Source: Aspidapion aeneum
Lineage: Eukaryota > Arthropoda > Insecta > Coleoptera > Brentidae
Assembly: GCA_963576565.1 (NCBI GenBank)
Contig: OY755042.1
Span: 102,914,185-102,978,184, forward strand
Reading direction: 5' to 3'
DNA: 64,000 nt
In this document: positions 41,899 through 53,940 of the stretch, one piece after another
Position numbering within the stretch: the first letter of the stretch is position 1
Layout: each line of letters begins with the position of its first letter
Position numbers and translations under genes: made by a program
The notes under the pieces: generated by a model
Told to the model about the DNA's origin: nothing
Databases searched by the model: none
The model's input: only the letters and a program-made list of their open reading frames with translations

Positions 41899-43052
41899 GG
41901 GGATGGGAAAATTCGTCGCGGCCGATCAGCCGCGGCCGATTTGCCGCGGGACAATTCGCCGCCGGCCGATTCGCCGCGGGGACAATTCGCCGCGAGATTT
42001 TTTTGTTTTACGATATTACTATTGGCAATTATTGTTTGAACATTTTTATTTAGCTTGACTTCATATAAAATATTTGTTTATTAGTTTGGTTCATTTGGTA
42101 TTTGGTGGTAAATGGTGGATCCAAAATGGCGGATTTTCCCATTTTCATCAAACTCGGAACTTTTTCTTTCAGGTGGTTGAGTATTATTTTTAGCCTAATT
42201 TTATAAAAATCAAAATATCGGTTTAAAAATGGCGGATTTCCCCATTTATGAACCAATATGCATTAAACTCAGAACTGTGGGTGTTTTAGGTCGCTGATTA
42301 TGATTTCTAACTTAAGGTTAATCAATACATATTTTAACTCAAACTTAAAACAATCTGCATGACGCATTAAAAAATTAAAATAATGACACAATTATTCAAA
42401 ATACGGTTTAATTCCTTATTATTTAAAAGATTTTAGGACATTTAATATAAAATTGGAGAACTTTTTAACTAAATTTAGTAGCTACCCAACAAACATTAAC
42501 TTGACGAAATTGTAGGTACTAATTTTGTACTTCAACTGCTGGCAAACGGTAAACCCAAACGCCATTTTCATGTTATTAAATTTAAGTTAAAAATTATATT
42601 AAGCGCCACGATGTTACAAGTTTGAGGCAAATCGATTTATAAATAAGAAAGTGCGCCATTTTGGAACCGCCATTTTGATTTTTTTAAAGTTTAAGTTAGA
42701 AATCATAATCAGCGACCTGAAAGATCTTAAAGTTCCGAATTTGATGTATATTGGTTCATAAATGGGAAAGTCCACCATTTTGGATCTGCCATTTTGATTT
42801 TTTAAAAGTTTAAGTTTGAAATCATAATTTTATTTATTTTTTTATTAAAGAAAATGTTGAATTGTATACTAACCACCAAATAACTAGTTGGAAAAGTTTG
42901 AAAGTTATAACCAAACAAATAAACAAATATATTATATGATGTCAAGCAAAATAAAAATATTTAAACAATTGCCAATGGTAATATCGTTAAAAAAAATCTC
43001 GCGGCGAATTGTCCCCGCGGCGAATCGGCCGGCGGCGAATTGTCCCCCACCC
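41899..43052. mobile_element. Foldback-like element with CGGCGAATTGTCCC subrepeats, copy 1
   Basis: The outer ~90 bp on the left and ~45 bp on the right are built of ~15 bp subrepeats of the type GCCGCGGGGACAATTCGCC, in opposite orientation at the two ends, joined inward to CGCGAGATTTTTTTGTTTTA and GGCAATTGTTTAAA-type sequence. TTCTGTGT is present immediately outside both ends (41891-41898, 43053-43060), an 8 bp duplication. The AT-rich interior repeats AAAATGGCGGATTT(C/T)CCCAT on both strands. The GC-rich ends contrast sharply with the interior. No transposase. Confidence 0.8.
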
Positions 43053-43060
43053 TTCTGTGT

Positions 43061-43770
43061 AAGATATAGTATAAGATTTGGGTGGCCAATTTTCCCCTTT
43101 TTCCCCTCCCGTAGATCCGCGCCTGACTTTGCTGGCCTTTTAGTATTTGAACTCTACAATGCAAATACATCCCTGGGAAGCAAGTAAATTTTAAAATAAA
43201 CCTTAAAACTCGATATATCTTTCCGTGGACCCTGCAGTAATCCTTTAAATAAAGAAAAGAACCATAACAAAATGTACAGTTGGTTGTCGATTTATCGAAA
43301 ATCTCATGTTTTATTTTTAGATTTTTAGCCAGCAATGTGAGCAGAATACCAAATCCAGAATATACGAGCAGAAGTTTTGCGTGTATTTTTCCGAATATGA
43401 ATCTTTTTAAATTTTAATAAACTGATTCGTACTCCGCTCTTTCGCGATATTTTTACGAATGAAAGGGAAATGTGATCTGTGTATAAAATTAAGCTTAATC
43501 TAATGAAAATATATTTACCCCATGATTAGGTATAATGGTACCTCAACCACACATTGTCCCTGACCATCCAAAATGTTCATACCATTGTATACATACCATT
43601 GAGTTAATGATACATACCATTTTTAGGGCGTCTATGCAAGATCTACTGCGGCGCTGAGGGGGAGTGATGTACATCGTTGGAAAGGAAATTTCTAATGTGG
43701 GGCAGTAAAATTTAGGAAAATTAAACAAAAATAGTTTTTTCCGCACTTCTCATTTATTTAAATACATACC
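43061..43770. other. Unassigned spacer
   Basis: No motif recognised; the words CATACCATT and ACATACCA recur at 43575-43625. Confidence 0.4.
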
Positions 43771-43799
43771 ACGGATCACCTAACAAAGGTGATCCGTGT
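43771..43799. repeat. Perfect 12 bp-stem hairpin
   Basis: CACGGATCACCT, then AACAA, then AGGTGATCCGTG. Half of it (CACGGATCACCTAACAAA) is also at 62097-62114, suggesting a transposon end rather than a regulatory site. Confidence 0.6.
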
Positions 43800-43809
43800 A
43801 CATACCATA

Positions 43810-44115
43810 CATAAATTTTCGGAAAACTTTCATCTATGCAGGCTGCGGTGTCTCAATACAAGAACGAGAGACTCAAGGTATTAACTCGACCAAATCATCA
43901 AACTGATTTCTATAATTCTTCCTTCCCACTGTCAAAGGTATGAAAACTCAAAAGTTAGACGTAAACTATCAACGTCTGAAAACATGAGATCACCTTTTCG
44001 TGTGTTAAAATTTCTGATTGCAATGGGCGATTGCCAATATAATTCTCAAATACCAAATTGCAAATAATGCAAGGACCTAAAACTACAAACAACAAGTGAA
44101 ATTAAAGAAAAAAAT
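43810..44115 (+). repeat. Family H repeat, copy 2
   Basis: CATAAATTTTCGGAAAACTT, GTGTCTCAATACAAGAACGA, GTATCTGAAA-type and AACATGAGATCACCTTTTC are shared with 54610-54835, and parts with 27742-27985. No ends or duplication identified; the family could not be named. Confidence 0.6.
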
Positions 44116-44250
44116 AAACTATTTTCTTATTTATTTATAATAATATTTCCAATATTCCCAATATTTCCAATATTCCCGAGAGACGTTCGGAAATTTCCAA
44201 TATTTCCATTTCCATGGAAATATTTCATACGGAAATATTTCCATTTACAT
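44116..44250. repeat. TTTCCAATATT simple-repeat patch
   Basis: (T)TTCCAATATT(C/T)CC units recur at about 44150-44210, then the near-palindrome ATTTCCATTTCCATGGAAAT. Confidence 0.6.
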
Positions 44251-44686
44251 CACTACTCCGGTGCATAGAAATGTGCAGTCAACAATCTATGAGGTAGATA
44301 AATATTTAATACATCCTCAAGAGTTTGGTTCGTCAGCAAAAACGAATTTACAATTTTACAGTTCAGTAGTACGAACTTTTTCAATTGAAATTCAAATCAG
44401 TTGAAAAAAGTTAGAGACAAATGAACAAAAGCATTACTTTTATCAGAATTAAACTCGTTTAATACTTTTCTATTCTAAATTTATTTACAAAAAAAGCGAA
44501 CTTGGCAAAAAATGTTGGGGATTGTTGAACCAAAGATAAAATTTTAATGCTTTTTATTTTTATTTATTTTCAAACGGTACACCCACCAAAGTAGAAAATA
44601 TATTTATATCAAATGAAATCGGTTCAAAACAAAAATAGCTTTCTTATGCACCAAAGCATTTTGCGCTTCAATAGAAGATCATTTTT
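44251..44686. other. Unassigned AT-rich spacer
   Basis: Nothing recognised. Confidence 0.4.
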
Positions 44687-45190
44687 ACCTTCCTAGCCCG
44701 CACAGCAATGGCTAGAGAAGGTACTGTTTTCGAGGAAAATTTTTTTTGAGATAACGCCGAAAATCTTTTTTTTGGGTGTCGTTTGACCTACCCTAGCAGT
44801 ATCGTCGTGATGTCTGTCTGTGTATTTGTGTAACTCTGTGCGTAACACGATTCCTCCTAACCGAATTTCATGAAATTTTTAGGTAAAATAATATTCGGTA
44901 CTGTAACGAGCTGATTAGATTTTGGTCGAAATTCATCAATGCTAATGACAGTTTTTTGACAGTTAAAAGGTTTAAAAATTGCTAACTTTTTAACAGAGCG
45001 TCGCATCAATATGCGCTTTTCGGATTATTGTAGCGCACATTTTTTTCAAAAAATTTGTATTATAGCCAAAATCTTGGTAGGAGCTTTCGTTTCGGAGATA
45101 TTTACAAAAAACTGTTTTTAAGGTTTATATAGCATGGAGTTTACTTGGAATGTACTAACGGGTTAGGAAGGTCATGGACCCATTTTTTTT
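44687..45190 (+). mobile_element. Family G GTCT-microsatellite element, copy 2
   Basis: ACCTTCCTAGCC ... GGCTAGAGAAGGT hairpin, GAGATAACGCCGAAAATC, ATCGTCGTGATGTCTGTCTG, TTTCATGAAATTTTTAGGTA and the tail GGTCATGGACCCATTT follow copy 1 closely, with indels. Confidence 0.65.
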
Positions 45191-46150
45191 TAGTTTGAAT
45201 AATTATTTTTTTAATTTTAAGCATGATTTTTCTTTAAGTAAATCAATATATTAAAGAAACCTCAAATCCTTGATTCAAAAAATAGGTTTTTGTTTTGACA
45301 TACTGTGTTTTTACAAAACCAGATAACAAAAAAATCAAATTTTGTTGGAAAGCAGACGTTGCTATGAAAGAAGGTACTATTATCGAGAAAATACGTTTTG
45401 TAGGATAATAATTTTTTTCGGTATATTTAAAACTATGTTTTATGAAAATAGGAGCCTATAGGTTTTTGATAAAGCATAGAAAAGCTGTGAAGCTACCACC
45501 AGAGAGAAAATAGAAGTTTCAAATTATTCATTAAAATTTTCTCTGATCTTTCCTGAGTAAGGAAGAAGGATCCATTACGTTTTGCAGAAAACGGAAAAGA
45601 TTGGTTTGCTTTAAAGCAAAGTACCGTATCTACAAAAAATGTATGCACTGCATCCTTAGAAAATTGAACTAGTAATGTTCGAAGACTGCACCTTTATAGC
45701 CAAAGAAGAATCACATTGTAACTAATAAATTATGTCACAAAGCAGTGGCGTATATAAAGAGGCCTGACTCCCCCCCCCCCCGAAGCGAAGATATTTTTAG
45801 ATATTTTCGAAATGTTGCATAAATACAAACATAATAATAGCATACAATACGGCCCCATTGGTACTCAATGCCGTACATTATAGGTACTATGCTTCAACTT
45901 TTAGTTTTGATGCCCAAAGCGCACTTACGAAATTATACAGTTTTGTGTTTTCATAAATAAGGTTATTGGGTAATTTTGTACCCAACTGCGACTAGTATAG
46001 TTACAAGTAAATTTAGCAGTTGGGTGTTTTTTTTTATTACCAATTTTTAGGTTTACTTCTTATTCAGCCTTATAAAAAGCACTATGCATATACAATTCAT
46101 TTAGTTTTACCCAAAAAGTACTTGTAGATTTTCTACGGACGCGAAAAGTG
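45191..46150. other. Spacer with a hAT-like MITE tip
   Basis: CAGTGGCGTATATAAAGAGG with a C run at 45771-45782 is a left tip of the GGGG/CCCC-rich hAT-like family at about 45743-45830; no matching right end. The remainder is unassigned. Confidence 0.45.
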
Positions 46151-46565
46151 CTACCTTCCATTGAGTGAAGGTGGGGGAGGAGAGAGGGAGAAGGGAGCTA
46201 GTAAAATGGTGTCGAAAAAAATCCTAAAGCGTGTGCCGAAAGAATTTTTGAAATCGCTCTAAATTTGTGAAAGGTATAGCTACAACTATAACTAATAAGG
46301 AAGGTGGGGAGAAGAGAGGGAGAGGAAGGGGGAAACTAGTAAAATAATGTTGGAAAAAATTCTTCAAGCGTGTGCAGAAAGAACTTTTGAAATCGCTTTA
46401 TATTTGTGAAAGTTATAGCTCTAACAATTGCTAATAAGAATGGCGGGGAAGAGGGAGGGAGAGGCGGGGGTGAGGGAACTAGTAAAATGGCGTTGGAAAA
46501 AAATCTGAAAGCGTTGCAGAAAGAATTTTTGAAATCGCTCTATATTTGATAAAATTCTGCGACAA
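46151..46565. repeat. Tandem array, three ~148 bp units
   Basis: Each unit has a purine-rich run (GGGGAGGAGAGAGGGAGAAG), ACTAGTAAAATGG, GCGTGTGCAGAAAGAA and TTTTTGAAATCGCTCTA. Units begin near 46165, 46305 and 46440. The strongly G/A-rich strand segments are unusual for the window. Confidence 0.75.
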
Positions 46566-47196
46566 TGGTTTTTGAATAGGTGTTAGGACAGGAGGGGAAT
46601 AGGTGGTAGCAGGGAGGACTACAGGAAATTAGAGGACATTTGTATTGGGTAATCGCCTGAAATTTAGATAGATTGTATGCCTTAAAGCCTACATCATGTG
46701 ACAAAATGGCGTCTGAAGACCGCCATGTTAATTCCTGTTTAAAAAAATATAGCCTATAGCACGTTCGGCATCAGTAGCAATTTAACGACACCTTTTTTGT
46801 CAAAATCGGTTCAGCAATTTAGCCTCTAGCGTGACAAACATATTTACGTACATAGATACAACAATCGAAAAACATTACCCTTCCTTTTGCCATGTTGCAG
46901 TTGGTTAAAAACACATAAACTTAACAAAAAAATTATTTAAGAATGCTTTTCTTCTTTTAAAATTTAGTGGAAAAGGTTCTTAAAGGCCCATGACTGAAAC
47001 GTGCTGGTTTATAGTGAACTGTAGATTATCAAAAAATGAAGGGAATGAAATGAAAAGCAACGTACGGTTGTATAGTCCAAAAAATGTAACTTGCACACAA
47101 TGAACAAACTTTATGATGTCGACATAAAACTAATAAAACTTGTCAGAGCCGGGAGAGCCTTTGAGACTTCTGTTTTATTTAGTTTTCTGTTTGGTA
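46566..47196. other. Unassigned spacer
   Basis: AAAATCGGTTCAGCAATTTA at about 46803 resembles the generic phrase downstream of microsatellites in family A/G-type elements. No gene seen. Confidence 0.4.
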
Positions 47197-47565
47197 CACG
47201 TAAAAAAATTTTGACTACAATGAAAAAACGTTGTTTTTGCTTCAATTTAAAACAATTTGTTTTGAACTAAAATATTTCTTTTTAGTTCAACACATCGTTT
47301 AATCTTGAAATGAGTCTTCTTTAATTGTTTTTTTTTCAGTATACTCCATTTTGTAACAAAGCAAATTGTCTTCATGTGAGTAATATTTTGCTTCCACAGA
47401 AAACGGTGCCTTAGATTAATTCAGTTCCAATTGACAACAAAACAATTTTTGTTTCACAGTAAAATAAAGAGGCAAGACATTTTTTGTGCTATATCAAGCA
47501 AATATTCTCTTGGTGAATAGGAAAGCACAAATTATTTTATTTCAAAGACAATTTTTTTTATCGTG
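47197..47565. mobile_element. TIR element (family T), short copy with empty site
   Basis: Reverse-oriented relative of 40091-41297: CACGTAAAAAAATTTTGACT at one end and CACGATAAAAAAAATTGTCT inward from the other. It lacks the 803 bp insertion, reading GTGCTATATCAAG at 47487-47499. Confidence 0.7.
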
Positions 47566-48352
47566 AACGTGTCTGACGCACAGTTTTTTGGTTCCCTTGA
47601 GCGCTTGCTTAAGCCCATTTCACACAGAAACTCGCATAGGCCGCATAAAGCGGCTTTCAACCAATCAGCGATCGAATAGTAGCGACCATATTGGTTTTGC
47701 ATAAGAAAAGTCCATAAGGTTAAACTTCTATGCGCCCTGCTATGCGCTATGCATTTTTTTGTGATGGGCTTTAGGAAGGCTGTATAATGACTGGCTTATT
47801 TGTTAAATGTGAAATACGGTGTGTTCAAATAATTGAGATTATACCTATTAAGTATTGCAGACCAAATAGCAACGAAGCGGCAAAGCCGAGGAAAATTTTA
47901 ATTAAAATGCGAAATAGAGAATATTTCGGTTTTTTTTTTCTTAAAAAAAGATTTTCCATTTTTTTTTAAATAACGACGAAATGCATTAATAAACAAGTCA
48001 ACAAACTTTAAAATTGACTTTCTTCAGAAAAAATAAATAGTTCAGTTATTTATGCTGCTTTCTTTAAGAAATTTGGTTTTTATTAAAAAGCATTGCTTTA
48101 TCAAAGAGTTATGGTTACTTTTACTTGTATAAACATAATTTCAAAAATAACAATTAAAAAAGAATCAGTAGCCCTTTCGGTACTTATTCTACCAACCCAA
48201 AAAGCAACCACGAGACTCTTTTAATGTTATGGCAGGGGCGGAACTAGGAATTTTATTTGGGCCCCCTCAGGAGGAAATTTATATTTTTAGGTTCGATATA
48301 AAATCGTGACGTATTTAATAAAGATATCCATCAATTTTAAGTTCGACAATAA
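47566..48352. other. Unassigned spacer
   Basis: GCAGGGGCGGAACTAGGAAT at 48233 looks like a hAT-type MITE tip with GGGCCCCCTCAGG following. No coding motif. Confidence 0.4.
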
Positions 48353-49519
48353 TAAAAACATTTCATTTAAAAAAGTAGAAGAATTGAGATAAATTTAAAT
48401 CCAAGTTCTCCAATACAAATTTCAAAATGAAAGGTTGTTACTAGTTTATAAATGTTTTTTTAAACTTTGCTTTTACAGCCAAACTTCGTTATGTTTAATT
48501 TGGCACTGTTCCTAAGAGTCATTTGCAGCCGTAATAGCCAAGTTTAGAAAAATATTTCCAAATTAGTAAGAACCTTTCATTTTGAAATTTGTATTGGAGA
48601 ACTTCGCTTTACTTTTATCTCCATTCTTTTTACGGAATACCATTTTTACGTACTTGGCTTTTATTTACGTAAAATATTGTTCTTAAGATTTCACTTTTTT
48701 TTTAAAGGATTTGGATAATATTTAAGTTTTAAAGATGTAAAATATGCGAAATATTGTTTAAAACTTTTGCAATCACTTGAAATTTTGTGCTTTTTTAATT
48801 TATTTTATGGTTTTCTTATGGTTCCTAGCAGCCTTTTAAAGCTCAGCTCTCTAGTGCTACTAGAAATGGGCAATTTGACTTTTACATAACTTTACATTTA
48901 TAGAGGAGAGAAGTTAATTAAAATTTTGTGTTTTTTTCTTTAGTTTTATCATAGTTTCTATCGGCCTTCCAAAGCTTAGCTCTCTAGCGTTTCTGGAAGT
49001 GGGCAATGTTACATTTACATAACTTTAAATTTAGAGGGGGGGGAGCAAATTAAAATTTTGAGGTTTCTAAACTTTTTCCTATAGTTTTATCATATTTCCT
49101 ATCAAGCTCAGCTCTCTAGCGTTTCTGGAAGTGATCAATGTTACTTTTACGTAATTTTACATGTATAGGGGAGGGGAATAAATTAGAATTTTGGGGTTCT
49201 TAAATTTTTGTCAAGAGTTTAGTCATAATTTCTATCAGTCTGCCAAATTTCAGCTCTGTATCATCTGGAATTACAGAGAATTTTGATGATCTACCACGGA
49301 ACTGTTATGGATCTACACATGAATGAGTGAGTGGTGTGTGGCAATTTGACGTTTTTTGAAGTGGTTGTTAAATCAATTAGGATGTACGACTGTGGAAAGT
49401 TTGAGTTTCGTAGCTCATGCCGAAGTGGAGTTTCAGATAGGCGAAATATGGGCTAAAATGTTTTAAGAAAAGATGGTAAAGCAGATTATGCGAACTTGGC
49501 GGGGCACTGCCGTGCCCCC
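48353..49519 (-). mobile_element. Family J composite element, copy J3 (reverse)
   Basis: The order is reversed: palindrome at 48353-48675; tandem units with CTCTAGCGTTTCTGGAAGTG at about 48850-49270 (three to four units); then the head ending GGGGCACTGCCGTGCCCC at 49501-49518. More diverged than J1 and J2. Confidence 0.75.
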
Positions 49520-50022
49520 AAATATAAAATTATGGCGCATATACATCTCCATTTGATGGGTTTCTTTATTAATCGCGCCAGGATTTTATATCGAACTTAA
49601 AAATATAAAATTTGCCGTTAACCCTATTGTTAAATCTAGACCATAGTAAACAGAAATCTGCCAAATTCTTTTTTACTTTTTAGTGTGATATTTTAAAAAA
49701 ATGGTTTAACTTTAAAAAATATATTTATTTTATTTCTGTGTACCTATGCATCGTATGGATTATGGATGGTGAAAAATGCCAGACATAGGTACATACACAG
49801 GAAGGAAATGAAAGAAAAACATTGTTTAGAATAAAGAAAGAGTTTGAAATCCAATTTCCATAAAATTCCAGACATAAAAGTCTGCTCACGATGATCGGCT
49901 GAGGAAAATATGATTTTTAACGGGTTTAGTAATATAAAAGCGGCTATAAAAATTCTGACAATAAAACAGATTTCCCGTCAACCGGGTTGAGATTTTCAGA
50001 TGCCAAAAGATCATTTAATATA
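49520..50022. other. Unassigned spacer
   Basis: No motif recognised. Confidence 0.4.
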
Positions 50023-50024
50023 TA

Positions 50025-50503
50025 CAGTATGTCCCCCTAAGTTGGAATCATATGGAAAATTTTTTTATTATTATTTTAGGAAAAAAAGTTATTCTTCATA
50101 AAAAGTTCTGCATTATCTAAAACCTAGAATACAGTTATCAAATATCAAATTTTTTCAGCGGTATACGAGGTTTGTCAAAAAATATGAGTTTTACTCAAGA
50201 GTAAAGTAATTTTAAATTTGCAAAATAAATGAATATGCACTTATTACGCGTTTTAATTGTTTTTTAAATTATTTAATTTCTTTTTAGTCACATTTTTCGA
50301 TAATGTCAAATTTAAAGTTAGTTTACTCTTGAACAAAACTCATATTTTTTGACAAACCACGTATACCACTGAAAAAATTTGATATTTGATGACTGTATTC
50401 TAGATTTTAGACAATGGAGAACTTTTTATGAAGAATAACTTCTTTTCTAAAAATTAATAATAAAAAACTTTTCCATATGATTCCAACTTAGGGGGACATA
50501 CTG
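50025..50503. mobile_element. 479 bp palindromic TA-MITE
   Basis: CAGTATGTCCCCCTAAGTTG and its inverse at 50484-50503, flanked by TA (50023-50024, 50504-50505). The arms run ~200 bp (TGGAATCATATGGAAAA, AACTTTTTATGAAGAATAAC, TTTGACAAACC..GTATACC, AAACTCATATTTTTTGAC), so almost the whole element is one hairpin. Confidence 0.85.
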
Positions 50504-50727
50504 TATATACAAGGTGTCCCAAATTTGATAGTGGGGAAAAAATGAGAAAAAACTAGACCAAACCCCCCAATAGCAAGTGAAGAAAATATATTAACATAAA
50601 CAAATTATCGGTAATAGAGGCTATTAGCGACGTCCTTGCATAAACGTAACGTTACGTAAATAAGATACGATGCGCATAGGAATGAATTAAAAACAGAGTT
50701 AAAGCTATAGTCAAAACCGAACCAAAT

Positions 50728-51800
50728 TCTATCTATCTATCCATATATTTAGCCTTCTTCAATCCATCTTTGGACATAGGCCTCCCCCAATATCTTCCAC
50801 TCGTTTCTGTCTGTCGCCGTGTTCATCCATCTAATTCCCGCGTGATTCTTTAAATCGTCCGCTCATCTCATTTGGGGTCTTCCCCTACTTCTTTTATTTT
50901 CCCAAGGTCTCCAGTTTACAATACATTTGTTTCAACGATCGTCTTTCTGTCTGATATAATAACCGGTAAATATATCCATTTTAATTTTGCTACTTCTTCT
51001 CTGACATCCCTTACTTTTGTTTTATTTCTTATCCGTTTATTCCTTTTTTTACCTGTTAGCTTTACATGTGACATTTATCTTTCCATTGATCTTTGGGCTT
51101 TTGTTACCTTCTCTGGTCTGGGATCCATAGCTAACTACAGGAAGGATACATTGGTTATACACTTTCGTTTTGAGGTACTGAGGATGTTTGGTTTTCTTTG
51201 TTTAGTTTAATAATTTGACCCAGGTATCTCTACTTGTTCTATTTTCAGTTGGTTTATCCTGATCGTAATATCTTCTGTGTTTGTTATAATTTTAGTTTAA
51301 GCCTTAAGCCTATATTTTTAGCTGCTGTATGCAGTTCTTCCAGCATTTTTATCAGTTCTTCTTTCTTGTCTATTATTTGATGCCTATTTCTTCCCAATCT
51401 AAGCATTTAAAAACATCTTCTAGGGCTTCTGGTTAAATAGTTTAGGGGATATTGTGTCACCCTCTGTCACACCTGTTCTTATGAGGATTGGCTTGGTTCC
51501 TTCGTGGATTTTGATTGATTTTGTTGCTTCGCTATATATATTGGCTATTAAGTCTGTATATCTGGGATCTATTCGGCTATTAGTTAAAAATGCTGTTACT
51601 GCCCAGTGCTCAATGCTATCGAAAACTTTTTCGAAGTCTATGAACGCAATATATAGTGGAATGTTGTATTCGTTGTCTCGTTCTATAGGATTTTCATGGT
51701 TAATAAGTGGTCAACTGTACTGAAAACTTCTCTGAAACCTTGTTCCTTTGATTGATATCCGTCAAATTTTGTTGTTAGTCTATCCGTTAATATTTTCGTG
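50728..51800 (-). pseudogene. RT-B non-LTR retrotransposon, reverse transcriptase and 3' end
   Basis: Reading leftward from 51800: a KEQGFRE..FSTVDHLLTMKIL segment, the FIDFEKVFDSIEHWAV box (catalytic F-x-D-F at about 51640), TNSRIDPRYTDLIANIY and GDTISPKLF. Then come the decayed later domains and the (GATA)n tail at 50728-50740. Stops and frameshifts interrupt it. The YADD/FADD box is not intact in the part I could read. RTE/Jockey-group by motifs. Confidence 0.7.
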
Positions 51801-53301
51801 AAAAGCTAATAAATTACATTATATTGCAGCGTTTAAAAGATTTATTAAAATTTTATTGTTTACAATAAAGTATACTGCATATTTTTTCCCAAGAAGTACG
51901 GTTTTTGAGACAATTGTATAAAATCTATAATAGACATGTTTTTTTTCTAAATAAACCCAATTTACGGAAGTCCCTGAAGATCTACTTCCTTCTTCTAACC
52001 TTATCGAACAATACATCGATGGAAAGGGAATTTTACTCACCACAAAAAAAACTGTTTTTTGCAATTTTGTCTGGGATGATTTTCTCCGTATCTGTCGATA
52101 TTTCGAATTGGCAACAAGGATATTCGGATTCAGCGGGATCGAATTAGGGGGAAATGGTCTGTTGCCAAAAAGGAATATGAGTTGCTTCTAGACCGACTAA
52201 GGAGAGCCTTTTTAACTCTAATACGTCCGTAGCCACTAGACTAGAAGAAAATGCAATTCGTGATGCGACATTCTTTGTATCATGATAAGAAATATGTTTT
52301 TAAGTAACTCGACCTATATATAAATCCTGCAGGCCTCTTTTAAGGTTGTTCAGCGGGCGCAAAATATACAATGTTGTTTGTTGGCTTATTTACAAAACCT
52401 ATCTGTTAAAAGTAGCTTTTAAAAGTTCGCTTTTCAGGAAAAATCAGAAAATCTTAACAAACAAGGTAGACGTTTACTTTCGTTACACTGTACAAACTTT
52501 TCCGAAAAGGTTTAGGATGTTTACTTTTGTAAAGAAACTTCTCTTCACACTTTACATTAAAATTTTATATTTTCTGATTAGCTGCTAAAATTATCTAAAA
52601 ATGACGAGTTTGTTTGTTTCTTGGGCTGTTTTAAAACTATAAGAAAAACAATTTTTCTTGGTGAAAATTCAACCTTACAACCATGGATCACCTTTTTTAC
52701 AACCATCAAATTATGATTATAGTGTAATTATTTCAGTAACTAGCAGTTTATACAAAGATAATAGTAAAATTCAAGCAAATCAGTGGAGTATATAGAAAAA
52801 AGTTTTGGGGCGCCCAAGACCTAATGAGCCTGTATTTTATGCCATTTTATGTTGTATTTATGAAATATGTGGAAAATATCTAAAAAAATCTTCGATTCGG
52901 GGGGGGGGGGGGGGGATAATTTCAAATGCAAATAAATATACAAAAATAAGTCTTATGGTATCAAAATTGGAATGGTTAAATGTAAAAAATTTCTCATTTT
53001 ATTTAGTTTGTATTTTTATCTATAAAATTCAACACAATTTACTTCCACAAAATTTAAAATCATTTATTACTATAAACTTTGAACTACATTCATATTTGAC
53101 TCGAAATAATTAAAATTTTTACGTTGACAATTGCAGATCTAATTTAAAATTTAATTCAATTTTTTATAAAGAACTTTTAGAATTTAATCAATTACAAAAT
53201 AAAATAAAATCAAAAACATCTATTACTTTATTTAAAAAATATTGTTGTTGTTAAAAAAGTGACAAATGTTATCTTCTAAAAAAGTTTAGTTCAATTATAA
53301 A
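51801..53301. other. AT-rich spacer with one hAT-like MITE relic
   Basis: 52780-52918 has CAGTGGAGTATATAGAAAAA, GGGGCGCCC, ATGAAATATGTGGAAAATAT and a G run (52899-52915), a relic of the hAT-like family seen at 57899. Frames at 51905-52147, 52346-52588 and 52805-53113 have no recognisable domain. Confidence 0.45.
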
Positions 53302-53303
53302 TA

Positions 53304-53938
53304 CAGTGAAACCTCTCCTTGCGGGCACCTCTATTAAGCGGACACTTCCTTTATGCGGACAAATTTGTTGGAACCAAGCTTTTTCCTATTTCTTTACATG
53401 TAAAATTTACTTCTATAACCGGACACTTTAATAACCGGAAGCGGACAATTTTTTTTTGATAAAAAATTCTGAAATCTCCCTTAACCGGACGCGAACCTCT
53501 GACAATGGGACGGAGCGCTGCACGACATTGGCATAAATATTATGAAGTATGGTGGCAACAACGCACTCTACAGCCGGGGCATTAACTCTTTTCGTTTTAA
53601 TGCGGAGACTAAATACTTCTGTCGTATTTACAACATAATTTAATTTGGCGGGACTACCGTGTTTTATTTTTATTGTTCAGACGGGTACTACTAGAACTCT
53701 TTGAAATGGCGCCTAGTAAGAAACTTCTTAGTTAACGTGAAAAAATCAAAGTTTCGGAGAAGGAACTTCTATCAGTACGAAAGATCGTTGAAAAATTTAA
53801 CAGCGGAAAAACTCAAGCAGCGGAAATTGTTAATAAATATATATTAAAATTTCGCAGTTCTCTCCCATAAGCGGACACCTCCAATAAGCGGACAAAATCG
53901 ACAAAACCGTGGGTGTCCGCTTATAGGAGGTTTCACTG
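53304..53938 (+). mobile_element. Complete pogo-type MITE (copy P5)
   Basis: CAGTGAAACCTCTCCTTG to TAGGAGGTTTCACTG with TA on both sides (53302-53303, 53939-53940). At 635 bp it is the longest uninterrupted copy and serves as the reference for the nested insertions in P3, P4 and P6. The first-exon remnant begins at ATG 53706 and stops after nine codons. Confidence 0.9.
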
Positions 53939-53940
53939 TA

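Noticed and set aside
41853..43335. Frames rich in RPISRGRFAAGQFAAG and similar
   Set aside because: Translations of GC-rich CGGCGAATTGTCCC subrepeats at the ends of a transposon.
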